The notes under the pieces were generated by a model. That model did no database searches. It saw only the letters and a program-made list of their open reading frames with translations, and was not told the origin of the DNA. The position numbers and the translations under genes were made by a program. Source: JAEUKQ01 sp044227605 (lineage in GTDB: Bacteria > Pseudomonadota > Alphaproteobacteria > JAEUKQ01). Taken from it: a DNA stretch of 20,444 nucleotides. The stretch is from contig JBGAWJ010000019.1 of assembly GCA_044227605.1 (NCBI GenBank), positions 1 to 20,444 of the forward strand. The letters are read 5' to 3'. Shown here piece by piece: positions 1 to 8,387 of the stretch (position 1 is its first letter; each line of letters begins with the position of its first letter).

Positions 1-234
1 GGTTCGGTTGCGGCAACCTTGGGATCAATGCTTGCCACTGAAACAGTCAAAGAGATTTTGGGTTTAGGTACCAACTTATCTGGCCTGATGCTGCTTTATA
101 ATGCCTTAGAGCCAAGTTTTCAGCAAATACGTTTGGAAAAACAATCATCATGCCGTTTTTGCAACCACCCCCAATCTTGGGAAAATATTTTAAAAGAAGA
201 AAAACAACGGATTGATGGTTGCCAAATTCCTTGA
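1..234 (+). CDS. MoeB/ThiF/HesA-family E1-like adenylyltransferase, 3' end only
   Basis: The reading frame is open from base 1 to the stop at 232-234, so only the last 77 residues are present and the start lies outside the window. The segment begins GSVAATLGSMLATETVKEIL and continues through LLLYNALEPSFQQIRL to SSCRFC. This is the pattern of the C-terminal part of the MoeB/ThiF fold: a glycine/alanine-rich helix carrying the conserved E-x-x-K, a strand reading L-Y-x-A-L, and a CxxC that forms half of the structural zinc site. Family members adenylate the C-terminal glycine of a ubiquitin-like sulfur carrier (MoaD or ThiS). The fragment lacks the nucleotide-binding glycine motif and the catalytic region, so moeB, thiF and hesA cannot be told apart. 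Confidence 0.85.
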   Translation, partial: GSVAATLGSMLATETVKEILGLGTNLSGLMLLYNALEPSFQQIRLEKQSSCRFCNHPQSWENILKEEKQRIDGCQIP

Positions 235-304
235 CTCTGATAAAGATAAAACTAGAAGTAGTTCCAGCCGTAAAAATAATTAATCTTGGGAAAATAATTG
301 AAAG

Positions 305-814
305 ATGCAATTGTTCCGCTATAGCCTTTTATCGATGGTTGTTTTTTTGTCCAGCATAAGTAGCGTTTTGTTATGGGGGTTCCTGCCTTCATCTTTAAAG
401 GCCCAAGAAGCTTTCCAACCTTATTTTGCGTCATTACGATATGAAAAAGTCAACCTGCGCACGGGTCCCGGTATGCAATATATGGTGGAATGGGTCTATC
501 AGCGCAAACTAACCCCCGTGGAAGTAATCAATAAATATAAGGATTGGTTACAAATCCGCGATATAGAGAAGACTACCGGATGGGTCAGGCAAGATCAGGT
601 AACATCTGCCCGCACGGCGATTACAACGACGGTTACCCTCTTGTACCGGGACAATAATGTGGATAGCGCAACCCTTGCAAGAATTGAGGCGGGCGTTTTT
701 GTCAGTTTAGAAAAATGTGAGGGGGCATTTTGCCAAATCCGGGTAAAAGATTACCAAGGTTGGGTTGTCCGCCAACATTTATGGGGAATTTATGCTACAG
801 AAACCTTAAATTAA
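305..814 (+). CDS. Exported protein with two SH3-like domains
   Basis: The protein has 169 residues. A hydrophobic stretch at about residues 8-27, followed by SSLKA-QE, looks like a signal peptide cleaved after Ala33; a signal anchor is also possible. Residues about 43-100 form a bacterial SH3 repeat (VNLRTGPGMQY, then WLQIRD and GWVRQDQV). Residues about 105-160 form a second, more diverged repeat (TVTLLYRDN, then GAFCQIRV and GWVVRQHL). Such exported SH3 proteins are widespread in alphaproteobacteria and are thought to act in the envelope, probably on peptidoglycan or protein partners; the exact role is unknown. The ATG at 305 follows a GAAAG run, and the gene sits 70 bases after the MoeB-like gene on the same strand. 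Confidence 0.8.
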   Translation: MQLFRYSLLSMVVFLSSISSVLLWGFLPSSLKAQEAFQPYFASLRYEKVNLRTGPGMQYMVEWVYQRKLTPVEVINKYKDWLQIRDIEKTTGWVRQDQVTSARTAITTTVTLLYRDNNVDSATLARIEAGVFVSLEKCEGAFCQIRVKDYQGWVVRQHLWGIYATETLN

Positions 815-901
815 ACAACTGCGCCAGCTTTTCTATCGGGAGTTTGGCATAGCTGGTTACATAAATATTCTTTAAATAACAATTTTATTTTTTTGAAACC
901 C

Positions 902-930
902 TTGACTGGAAAATCAAGAATGGTTAGATT
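902..930 (+). promoter_or_regulatory. Sigma-70-type promoter of rpsT
   Basis: TTGACT at 902-907 is separated by 17 bases from TAGATT at 925-930. This gives 5 of 6 matches to the -35 consensus and 4 of 6 to the -10 consensus. Transcription would start near 937, leaving a leader of about 38 bases before rpsT. The T-rich and A-rich DNA just upstream (about 870-898) could act as an UP element. Confidence 0.6.
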
Positions 931-974
931 GTCCAGCCAATTATGTAGTAACTATTATAGAGAGAAAGACCAAG

Positions 975-1238
975 ATGGCGCATAGTTTATCAGCCAAGAA
1001 AAGAATTCGTCAGACCCTGAAACGCACGGAAATCAACAAATCCAATACTAGCCGCATGCGTACTTTTGTAAAAAAAGTTGAAACTGCTATCGCCGGTCAA
1101 AATAAAGATGAAGCTCGTCAGGCTTTACAAGAGGCTCAGCCGGAAATTCACCGCTCCGTCACCAAAGGCATTTTGCACCGTAATACCGCTGCCCGCAAAT
1201 TGTCCCGGTTATCTGCCCGTATTAAAGCTTTGTCATAA
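975..1238 (+). CDS. rpsT: 30S ribosomal protein S20
   Basis: The product has 87 residues, the usual length for S20. The sequence has the family hallmarks: MAHSLSAKKRIRQ at the start, a lysine/arginine-rich helical middle, HRSVTKGILHRNTAARKLSR near the end, and a SARIKAL terminus. S20 binds 16S rRNA early in assembly of the small subunit. The ATG at 975 follows an AGAGAGAAAGA stretch that can serve as ribosome binding site. The gene is monocistronic as judged from a promoter at 902-930 and a terminator overlapping its stop codon. Confidence 0.97.
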   Translation: MAHSLSAKKRIRQTLKRTEINKSNTSRMRTFVKKVETAIAGQNKDEARQALQEAQPEIHRSVTKGILHRNTAARKLSRLSARIKALS

Positions 1239-1268
1239 CCATAGTTTAGGTTAAGCTTTTTTATTTTT
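1224..1268 (+). terminator. Rho-independent terminator of rpsT
   Basis: The stem uses AAAGCT (from 1224, inside the last codons) and TAACC (1236-1240, including the stop codon) on the left. It pairs with GGTTA (1249-1253) and AGCTTT on the right, around the 8-base loop ATAGTTTA, with an unpaired patch on the left side. A T-rich tail follows (TTTTTT, A, TTTTT to 1268). Overlap of the terminator with the stop codon is compact but not unusual. Confidence 0.6.
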
Positions 1269-1362
1269 CAGAAATCAGGGTTTTTCCTAGGATAAGGGGG
1301 GCGTTTGCCTTTTTATTGCACCCTTATTGAATATAATAACAAAAATTTATTTTTAAAAAGCC

Positions 1363-1392
1363 TTGACTCTTCCCCCTTAGAATTTGTTTAGT
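1363..1392 (+). promoter_or_regulatory. Possible promoter upstream of the rhodanese-dnaA block
   Basis: TTGACT at 1363-1368 is followed after 18 bases by TTTAGT at 1387-1392 (4 of 6 -10 matches). The -35 lies in the same CCTTGACT context as the rpsT promoter. It would give a leader of about 100 bases before the rhodanese gene. The rest of the 258-base gap 1239-1496 holds an imperfect inverted repeat (ATAAGGG at 1292-1298 with CCCTTAT at 1321-1327) and no recognisable RNA gene or DnaA-box cluster. Confidence 0.35.
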
Positions 1393-1496
1393 AGAGGGCG
1401 GATTGAAAAACGATTATTAGGCCATCGTATTTTTTATCCCCTTCACTTGGATCATTCAGAAATTTGTAACATTTCCTAATTATAAGGATTAGCCGT

Positions 1497-1916
1497 ATGT
1501 ATGCGGGTGACTTAACCCCCAAGCAAGCCTGGGAATATTTGCTTGCCAACCCATCCGTGGAATTGGTTGACGTACGCACAGATAGTGAATGGCTGCAAGA
1601 TGGCGTACCGGACTTATCCGCCCTTGATCGCCCTGTACATTTTATAAGCTGGCAGGCGAAAGCTTTAGAAAAACCTTCCTATTTTATTCAGGCCCTTCAG
1701 CAACGGTCTTTTACCAGCGCCACCCCTTTGTTGTTTTTATGCCGCAGCGGCGGACGTTCAAAATCCGCAGCTCTTTTGGCATCTACCCACGGATTCCAAA
1801 AGGCCTATAATATCCAAGGAGGATTTTTAGGGCATTTATCTTCGTTTGCCCATGAAGCTTCAACCCCAGGCTGGAAGCAACAGGGCTTACCGTGGGGATT
1901 ACATCAGAATGGTTGA
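1497..1916 (+). CDS. Single-domain rhodanese-like protein
   Basis: The protein has 139 residues and one rhodanese domain. LVDVRTDSEW lies near residues 23-32 and the active-site loop LCRSGGRS has its catalytic Cys at residue 82. The motif GGFLG near the C-terminus is also typical. Rhodanese domains carry sulfur as a persulfide on this cysteine; the physiological acceptor here is unknown. There is no signal peptide, so a cytoplasmic location is likely. The ATG at 1497 follows TAAGGATT at a suitable distance. The 3' end overlaps the chosen dnaA start by 8 bases, which suggests co-transcription and perhaps translational coupling. Confidence 0.9.
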   Translation: MYAGDLTPKQAWEYLLANPSVELVDVRTDSEWLQDGVPDLSALDRPVHFISWQAKALEKPSYFIQALQQRSFTSATPLLFLCRSGGRSKSAALLASTHGFQKAYNIQGGFLGHLSSFAHEASTPGWKQQGLPWGLHQNG

Positions 1917-3360
1917 AAATTTGACGGCTATTCGCGATCATAAAGTGATGCTGATTGCCAGCCAATGGGAAAAAATCCAAGGCCGGATGCGTAAAGAATT
2001 TGGCGATGTAATTTATCGAAGCTGGCTGAAACCATTATCTTTATTAAGCCGGGAGGGCGGTTCCGTTCGTTTATCGGTTTCCACCCGTTTTATCCGTGAC
2101 TGGGTTACTTCCCATTATTTAGAAAAATTACGCCAATTATGGATCGCTGAGGATGCGTCAGTTAAAGATGTTGCGATCGTTTTGGAAGAGTCACCCCACC
2201 GCAATATCGATCAATCTGCCCACCTCAACGCTGAGGATCATGTCGGTCAATCTTATTCCCCCGGTAATTTACAAGTCGTCCAAGGTTCGGGTCATAAGGC
2301 ATCCGCCCCTTCTTTCTTAAGCACCCAGCAACACCGGGAAGAATTAGGGGTAAGGTTGGATCCCCGTTTTACTTTCGATCATTTTATTGTCGGGAAATCG
2401 AACGAACTGGCGTACAGCGCCGCAAGACGCGTGGCTGAATCGGCGACCGTTTCTTATAATCCCCTATTCTTATATGGGGGCGTTGGGCTTGGCAAAACCC
2501 ACCTTATGCACGCCATTGCCTGGCATATCAGGCAAATATCACCGGAACGTCGTGTTTTATACATGTCGGCAGAAAAATTTATGTACCAGTTTATCAAGGC
2601 CCTGCGACATAAAGATACCTTTTCTTTTAAAGAGGAATTCCGCTCCGTTGACGTGTTAATGATTGATGACGTCCAGTTTATTTGTGGTAAAGATTCAACC
2701 CAAGAGGAGTTTTTCCATACCTTCAATGAATTGGTTGATAAAAACCATCAAGTGGTTGTTTCAGCTGACAAGTCGCCTGCAAATTTAGAGGGCCTTGAAG
2801 AGCGGATGCGTTCCCGTTTAGGTTGGGGCTTGGTTGCCGATATCCACCCCACCACTTATGAATTGCGCCTGAGCATCGTTCAAGCAAAAAGCGAACTTCT
2901 CAAAAGCAACGTCCCTTTAAATGTGTTAGAATTTTTAGCCAAAAAAATAACCTCCAATGTCCGGGAATTGGAAGGCGCCCTTAACCGGGTGGTAGCCCAT
3001 GCAGCCTTGGTGGATACCCCCATTACGATTGAGGGAACCCAAGAATTATTACGTGACTTATTAAAGCAAACCGAAAAACAGCTGACAATTGAAGATATCC
3101 AGAAGAAAGTATCGGAACATTATCACGTAAAAATCATCCAAATGCACTCTCCCTCACGTGCCCGCAATATTGCTCGTCCCCGGCAGGTGGCTATGTATTT
3201 GGCTAAACAATTGACCGTTTGTTCCTTGCCGGAAATAGGCAAGAAATTCGGTGGGCGTGACCACACCACCGTTTTGCATGCCGTTAAAAAGGTGGAAGAA
3301 CTTTGCGGGCAAGATAAAAGTTTCGCCGAAGACGTGGAAATTTTAAGAAGATCCCTTTAA
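1909..3360 (+). CDS. dnaA: Chromosomal replication initiator protein DnaA
   Basis: The protein has 483 residues from the chosen start. Domain I begins with WEKIQGRMRKEFGDVIYRSW; a variable linker follows (about residues 95-150). The AAA+ domain III has Walker A GGVGLGKT at about 190-197 and Walker B LMIDD ending at Asp253-Asp254. It also carries the alphaproteobacterial-type stretch RSRLGWGLVADIHPTTYELR. Domain IV contains RPRQVAMYLAK and the DNA-binding signature GGRDHTTVLHAV from about residue 448. DnaA-ATP opens the origin and also regulates genes. The frame stays open upstream to 1846, but that would overlap the rhodanese by 71 bases. ATG 1909 has GGGGA upstream and overlaps by only 8 bases. 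ATG 1948 is a further alternative closer to the conserved domain. Confidence 0.96.
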   Translation: MVENLTAIRDHKVMLIASQWEKIQGRMRKEFGDVIYRSWLKPLSLLSREGGSVRLSVSTRFIRDWVTSHYLEKLRQLWIAEDASVKDVAIVLEESPHRNIDQSAHLNAEDHVGQSYSPGNLQVVQGSGHKASAPSFLSTQQHREELGVRLDPRFTFDHFIVGKSNELAYSAARRVAESATVSYNPLFLYGGVGLGKTHLMHAIAWHIRQISPERRVLYMSAEKFMYQFIKALRHKDTFSFKEEFRSVDVLMIDDVQFICGKDSTQEEFFHTFNELVDKNHQVVVSADKSPANLEGLEERMRSRLGWGLVADIHPTTYELRLSIVQAKSELLKSNVPLNVLEFLAKKITSNVRELEGALNRVVAHAALVDTPITIEGTQELLRDLLKQTEKQLTIEDIQKKVSEHYHVKIIQMHSPSRARNIARPRQVAMYLAKQLTVCSLPEIGKKFGGRDHTTVLHAVKKVEELCGQDKSFAEDVEILRRSL

Positions 3361-3547
3361 TCCTCTCCCTTTCAGCAACGGGCGTGCTGATAATTTCTTA
3401 AAGCGGCGCTCTTACTTTTGTAGCCGAAGAAAATCGTCTGTCACAACCTATTAAACATGCTTGCTTTCTTTAAAAAGACCTTCTAATTTAGGTGGCAATT
3501 ATTTATTATTATTTTTGGCTTGCGACAGGGATCAATTGAATAACATC

Positions 3548-4669
3548 ATGAAATTAACCATTGAAAAGAATATCTTCCTGAAAGCATTAACCCATATTCA
3601 AAGTGTTGTTGAACGCCGTACCACAATCCCCATACTTTCCCATTTACTATTAGAGGCCAAAAACAATCAATTAAAGCTCACCGCAACCGACCTGGATTTA
3701 ACGGTAACAGAGGCGGTGCCTGCAACCGTGGCTGTCCCTGGCCAAATTACTACCCCCGCTCATATTCTTTATGATATTGTCCGTAAACTGCCAGACGCCA
3801 ACCAATTATCCTTAGAATGGCAGCAAAATGGGGCGCTTTCTTTGCAAGCGGGCCGGTCAAGATTTTCGCTGCCAACATTGCCGCGCGAAGATTTCCCGCT
3901 TTCCGCCCAAACGGATATGCCCTGCGTCTTTCAAATACCTGCTATCCAGTTTTTAAAGCTATTAACACAAACTAGTTTTGCGATGTCCAATGAAGAAACA
4001 CGCTATTATTTGAATGGTATTTTCTTGCATGTTGGGCCAAGCCAACTATATGCGCCCAAATCGTTAAAAGCCGTGGCAACAGATGGCCACCGTTTGGCAC
4101 GCTCTGAAACAACCTTGCCTGCCAAGGCGGAACAAATGCCCGGCGTTGTCATTCCACGTAAAACGGTACAGGAATTGATGAAATTGCTGGAGCATGAGGA
4201 TAATTCGGTGACAATCGGCTTGTCGGCCCAACGGATGACAGTTGCTTTCAAACAGGTTTCCCTATCCTCCAAATTGATTGACGGGAATTTCCCAGATTAT
4301 GAAAGGGTTATCCCCAGTAATAACCAACAAATAATTGAGGCTGACCGCTTGGCATTTGCAGCGGCGGTTGATCGCGTCGCCACCATTTGCAGCGATAAGT
4401 TGCGCAGCATTAAACTACAAGTGCAAAAAAACAACCTGATATTTTCAGCAGCCAGCACCGACATGGGCAGTGCCGTTGAGGAAATTGAAGCCAAATACCA
4501 GGGCTCAGCACTGGATATTGGTTTTAATGCCAAATATTTAGCTGATATCATGCAACAAATGACGGGCAAGAAAGCCAAAATTGCCTTATCTGATGCGTCC
4601 TCCCCTGTCCTCATCAGCAACCCTGAAGATATTGCCGCAACCTATGTTTTAATGCCGATGCGCATATGA
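3548..4669 (+). CDS. dnaN: DNA polymerase III beta subunit (sliding clamp)
   Basis: The protein has 373 residues, the standard length for the beta clamp. The N-terminus MKLTIEKNIFLKALTHIQ and the patterns IPILSHLLLEA, LTATDLDLTV and VATDGHRLAR are characteristic of the three-fold repeated clamp domains. It ends with the conserved YVLMPMRI, part of the partner-binding pocket. The clamp encircles DNA and tethers polymerase III and other factors. ATG 3548 matches the family start exactly; an in-frame TTG at 3461 would add an unrelated tail. The 187-base gap after dnaA has only a weak purine run (CAGGGA near 3525) as a ribosome binding site, unusually far from the ATG. Confidence 0.97.
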   Translation: MKLTIEKNIFLKALTHIQSVVERRTTIPILSHLLLEAKNNQLKLTATDLDLTVTEAVPATVAVPGQITTPAHILYDIVRKLPDANQLSLEWQQNGALSLQAGRSRFSLPTLPREDFPLSAQTDMPCVFQIPAIQFLKLLTQTSFAMSNEETRYYLNGIFLHVGPSQLYAPKSLKAVATDGHRLARSETTLPAKAEQMPGVVIPRKTVQELMKLLEHEDNSVTIGLSAQRMTVAFKQVSLSSKLIDGNFPDYERVIPSNNQQIIEADRLAFAAAVDRVATICSDKLRSIKLQVQKNNLIFSAASTDMGSAVEEIEAKYQGSALDIGFNAKYLADIMQQMTGKKAKIALSDASSPVLISNPEDIAATYVLMPMRI

Positions 4670-4688
4670 ATCTTTGTTTTTGGCGACC

Positions 4689-5816
4689 ATGTCTTTTGTC
4701 CCTGCAATCCGCCAACTTCATTTAACCAATTACCGCAATTATTCCCGCCTGGCTTTAGCAATTGAAGCGGCACCCGTTGTCTTAATTGGGGCGAACGGTG
4801 CGGGGAAAAGTAATTTATTGGAAGCCTTATCTTTTTTTGTACCCGGTCGTGGGCTCCGCCAAGCTAAATTACCCGATATCAGTTGCCGCGCATCTGCCCC
4901 TTGCGGTTGGACAGTTGCGGCAGTTTTAGAAAATCTTCAAGGTAGCATCGCAATTGGCACGGCTTATGAAATAGATAAGCCCGTACGCCGCCATATCCGC
5001 ATCGATGGCCAGACCCAACGTGATCAATCAACGCTTTTATCTATTTTATCCATGATCTGGCTAACCCCCCAGATGGACACCTTGTTTTTAGAGGCATTTA
5101 GTGAACGACGACGCTTTTTTGACCGGTTGGTTTATAGCCATTATCCATCCCACGCGGATTTATTAACCGAATACCAAAATTTGCTAAAAGAACGTTTAAA
5201 AGTATTGCAGGAATATGGCATCGAACACCCGTGGTTGAATGGCTTAGAACACCAAATGTCGGAACATGCCGTTGCTATTGCCTCCGCCCGCGTGCAGCAT
5301 TTAAAGGAATTACAAAATTTCTTTTTGCAAGACGAGGCTTTCCCCCACGCTACCATGGCTATCCAAGGGACGGTCGAGCTATCTCTGCAACACTCCCCGG
5401 CCCTTAAAGTTGAAGAAGATTTGCAAGAAATTTGGGCCCAGTCGCGCAAACGCGATCAAATCACCAGTATGACCCATATAGGGCCGCAACGCAGCGATTT
5501 TATGGTACATGATTTGATCAGTGGCACACCTGCCGAATCCTGTTCAACCGGTGAGCAAAAAATGCTGTTGTTGTCGATTTTACTCGCGCAAGCGAATTGG
5601 CAAAAACAACATCAAAATGTATCCCCCATCCTTTTATTGGATGAAGTGGCAGCCCATCTTGACCCCCAAAAAAGGGAGCGTTTTTTTTCCCATCTTATCA
5701 AGTTGCAAAGCCAATTTTGGTTAAGCGGCACCGAAATGGAACCTTTCAGTAGCCTAAAAGGGCAAGCCCAGTTTTTTGATGTCGAAAAGGGCTTGGTAAA
5801 ATCAAGGAATATGTGA
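4689..5816 (+). CDS. recF: DNA replication and repair protein RecF
   Basis: The protein has 375 residues and the SMC/ABC-ATPase architecture of RecF. The conserved N-terminal sequence LHLTNYRNY is followed by Walker A GANGAGKS at residues 34-41. The ABC signature STGEQK is near 286-291 and Walker B LLLDEVAAHLD has its Asp at 318. RecF works with RecO and RecR to load RecA at single-strand gaps. The gene starts 19 bases after dnaN on the same strand, as in the classic dnaA-dnaN-recF-gyrB order. ATG 4689 was preferred over an in-frame TTG at 4674, because it sits nearer to the conserved domain. Confidence 0.95.
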   Translation: MSFVPAIRQLHLTNYRNYSRLALAIEAAPVVLIGANGAGKSNLLEALSFFVPGRGLRQAKLPDISCRASAPCGWTVAAVLENLQGSIAIGTAYEIDKPVRRHIRIDGQTQRDQSTLLSILSMIWLTPQMDTLFLEAFSERRRFFDRLVYSHYPSHADLLTEYQNLLKERLKVLQEYGIEHPWLNGLEHQMSEHAVAIASARVQHLKELQNFFLQDEAFPHATMAIQGTVELSLQHSPALKVEEDLQEIWAQSRKRDQITSMTHIGPQRSDFMVHDLISGTPAESCSTGEQKMLLLSILLAQANWQKQHQNVSPILLLDEVAAHLDPQKRERFFSHLIKLQSQFWLSGTEMEPFSSLKGQAQFFDVEKGLVKSRNM

Positions 5817-5826
5817 TAGTTTACTG

Positions 5827-5832
5827 TATAAT
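5827..5832 (+). promoter_or_regulatory. Consensus -10 hexamer before gyrB
   Basis: A perfect TATAAT lies in the 37-base gap between recF and gyrB. No good -35 element is found at 16-18 bases upstream (AAGGAA), so this may be a weak gyrB-proximal promoter or chance. AAAGG at about 5839-5843 could be the gyrB ribosome binding site, but transcripts starting at this -10 would have a very short leader. Confidence 0.25.
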
Positions 5833-5853
5833 TTTCATAAAGGTTATATAGTA

Positions 5854-8283
5854 ATGACAACAGCCCCCTCCGCCGATTTGACTACTACAACATATAGTGC
5901 TGATTCGATTACAGTTTTGCGCGGCCTTGATGCCGTCCGTAAACGTCCCGGCATGTATATCGGCGATACCGACGATGGCTCGGGATTACACCACATGGTT
6001 TATGAAGTGGTGGATAACTCAATTGATGAGGCACTGGCTGGTTTTTGTACCCTTATCGATGTCACTATTCATGAGGACGGGTCGGTTAGCGTCCGGGACA
6101 ATGGCCGGGGCATCCCTGTTGATATGCATAAGGAAGAAGGTGTATCAGCGGCTGAAGTGATTATGACCCGCCTTCATGCGGGCGGTAAATTTGACCAAAA
6201 TGTGTATAAAGTATCGGGCGGTCTTCATGGCGTTGGGGTATCGGTGGTTAATGCCTTGTCGGAAAAATTAGAATTAAAGATTTGGCGGGACGGCTATGAA
6301 TATTTCATGCGCTTCCGTCATGGCGAGGCCGAAGCACCGCTAGCCAAAATGCGCCCGGTTGCCGCTGATATGAGAGGAACGGAGGTACGATTTTGGCCCT
6401 CACCCCAAACTTTTACCAATATCCTTTTTGAATACAAGATTTTAGAACATCGGCTGCGGGAACTGGCTTTCTTAAACTCCGGCGTGCGGTTGCAATTAAT
6501 CGACCGCCGGATTGAGCCTGCCCAAATTGTTGAATTGTTTTATGAAGGCGGACTGCAGGCATTTGTCCAATATTTAGATAATGGCAAAAATACCCTGCAT
6601 AGCCCTACCATCAGCTTTGTTCAGCAAAAAGACGCCATCACGGTCGAAATTGCTATGGAATGGACGGACAACTATCACGAAACCATGCTTTGTTTCACCA
6701 ATAATATCCCACAAAAAGACGGTGGCACCCATTTGGCCGGTTTTCGCGCTGCCTTAACCCGTCTGATCAATAATATCGTTGAGCAAAGCCCCCTGGCTAA
6801 AAAAGAAAAAATCGGTACAACCGGGGAAGATTCGCGTGAGGGGTTGACCTGTGTTTTATCGGTCAAAGTTCCTGATCCCAAATTCTCCTCCCAAACCAAA
6901 GAAAAATTGGTATCCTCCGAAGTTAGGGCAGCAGTTGAAGCGGTGGTGCAGGATAAATTGGGGCAGTGGTTTGACGAAAACCCGGGGGAGGCAAAAAAAA
7001 TTGTCCAAAAAATTTTAGAGGCTGCAACCGCGCGCGAAGCCGCCCGTAAGGCACGTGAACTGACACGCCGCAAAGGGATTTTGGACATTGCCTCCTTACC
7101 TGGAAAATTAGCTGATTGCCAAGAGCGCGATCCTGCTTTGTCAGAACTTTTTATTGTTGAAGGTGATTCCGCTGGCGGATCTGCAAAACAAGCGCGCGAC
7201 CGCAAACATCAGGCCATTTTGCCTTTGCGCGGTAAGATCTTGAATGTGGAACGCGCCCGCTTCGATAAAATGTTAAACAGCGAATCAGTTGGTACGTTGA
7301 TTACGGCTCTGGGAACGGGTATTGGCCGTGAAGAATTCAATATCGATAAAGCCCGTTACCATAAGATCATTGTTATGACCGACGCCGACGTTGACGGTTC
7401 ACACATTCGAACTTTGCTGTTGACTTTCTTTTACCGGCAAATGCCGCAGATCATTGAAAAAGGATATCTTTATATTGCCCAGCCCCCCCTTTACCGCGTA
7501 AAAAAAGGCAGCCAGGAGCAATATTTAAAGAATGATGACCAATTGGATACTTATCTTTTGCAAATGAGTTTATCAAACTTAACCATCGAAATTGATGGTA
7601 AACCTATATCAACCGAGCTGTTGACGCAATATATCCAGCAGCTTCGCCCCTTTGCCCGGGTAATTGGGAATATAGCAAAAGTCATTGGCAATACCGAACT
7701 TGCGGAACAAGCCGCAATCCATGGCATTTTATTCCCTGAACATCTATCAAAGCCTTTGCCTGTTATGGTTGAAAAAGTGGTGCAGCGGCTCAATCATTTT
7801 GCGCCCTCCGCGCCTCCTTTATGGATGATGATGAAAAATACTGCCCAAGACATTGTTATTACCAAGCGGCAAGAAGGGTTGGCTGAGCAATACAAAATCG
7901 GCGCCCATTTATGGGATCACCCGGACACCCAGCAGCTTCGCCAATTCCGGGAAGCGGCTTCCCTGTTTAGTGATAAAGCCTGGCATATTGTCAGTAAGGA
8001 TTCGCGCCAAGCCGTGACAGGCCCTTTATCTTTTATCAGCCATTTAAATGACCTCAGCCGCCGCGGGGTTACCGTACAAAGATATAAAGGACTTGGGGAA
8101 ATGAACCCGGATCAGCTGTGGGCAACCACTTTAAATCCGACTGTTCGGTCACTGCTGCAAGTGAAAGTCCAGCATTTGGATGAGGCCGAAAAAATATTTT
8201 CCACTTTGATGGGTGATGTTGTGGAACCGAGACGGGAATTTATTCAGGCCAACGCCTTACGGGTTGGTAACTTGGATATATAA
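5854..8283 (+). CDS. gyrB: DNA gyrase subunit B
   Basis: The protein has 809 residues, close to the E. coli GyrB length. The GHKL ATPase domain shows VLRGLDAVRKRPGMYIG, EVVDNSIDEA (Glu51, Asn55), DNGRGIP at about 82-88 and GLHGVGVSVVNALS. The TOPRIM domain has EGDSAGGSA (Glu436) and the metal-binding DADVDGSHI (Asp510, 512, 514). After TOPRIM there is the long insertion seen in proteobacterial GyrB (about residues 570-720), and the C-terminus contains QRYKGLGEMN. GyrB supplies the ATPase and part of the DNA-cleavage core of the A2B2 gyrase that introduces negative supercoils. TOPRIM, ATPase length and the insertion favour GyrB over ParE. gyrA is not in the window. Confidence 0.97.
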   Translation: MTTAPSADLTTTTYSADSITVLRGLDAVRKRPGMYIGDTDDGSGLHHMVYEVVDNSIDEALAGFCTLIDVTIHEDGSVSVRDNGRGIPVDMHKEEGVSAAEVIMTRLHAGGKFDQNVYKVSGGLHGVGVSVVNALSEKLELKIWRDGYEYFMRFRHGEAEAPLAKMRPVAADMRGTEVRFWPSPQTFTNILFEYKILEHRLRELAFLNSGVRLQLIDRRIEPAQIVELFYEGGLQAFVQYLDNGKNTLHSPTISFVQQKDAITVEIAMEWTDNYHETMLCFTNNIPQKDGGTHLAGFRAALTRLINNIVEQSPLAKKEKIGTTGEDSREGLTCVLSVKVPDPKFSSQTKEKLVSSEVRAAVEAVVQDKLGQWFDENPGEAKKIVQKILEAATAREAARKARELTRRKGILDIASLPGKLADCQERDPALSELFIVEGDSAGGSAKQARDRKHQAILPLRGKILNVERARFDKMLNSESVGTLITALGTGIGREEFNIDKARYHKIIVMTDADVDGSHIRTLLLTFFYRQMPQIIEKGYLYIAQPPLYRVKKGSQEQYLKNDDQLDTYLLQMSLSNLTIEIDGKPISTELLTQYIQQLRPFARVIGNIAKVIGNTELAEQAAIHGILFPEHLSKPLPVMVEKVVQRLNHFAPSAPPLWMMMKNTAQDIVITKRQEGLAEQYKIGAHLWDHPDTQQLRQFREAASLFSDKAWHIVSKDSRQAVTGPLSFISHLNDLSRRGVTVQRYKGLGEMNPDQLWATTLNPTVRSLLQVKVQHLDEAEKIFSTLMGDVVEPRREFIQANALRVGNLDI

Positions 8284-8387
8284 GATATTTAATGCTGGCT
8301 ATGCCGTCATCTAGCTAGAACGACCTTAAGATCATTTTCTCACGTCGCTTATGCCAGCCTGCCGGGCAATAGGCCAACGTCTATTTA

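Noticed and set aside
824..856. Terminator after the SH3 gene (CCAGCT with AGCTGG)
   Set aside because: The arms are only 6 bases with a 21-base loop and no directly following T-run, so it was not listed as a feature.
1239..1496. Replication origin next to dnaA
   Set aside because: I found no cluster of DnaA boxes (TTATNCACA) here, between dnaA and dnaN, or in the other gaps; only poor partial matches such as TTATCCCC near 1435.
3461..3489. Promoter for dnaN (TTGCTT, 17 bases, TAATTT)
   Set aside because: Only 3 of 6 matches in each hexamer; too weak to list.
6675..7205. 176-codon open frame on the minus strand inside gyrB
   Set aside because: It lies fully within a well-supported gyrB, is Ser/Ala/Arg-rich like an antisense shadow, and has no recognisable domain.
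8294..8358. GCTGGC/GCCAGC inverted repeat between gyrB and htpX
   Set aside because: The loop exceeds 50 bases and there is no T-tract; a terminator or mobile element end is not supported.
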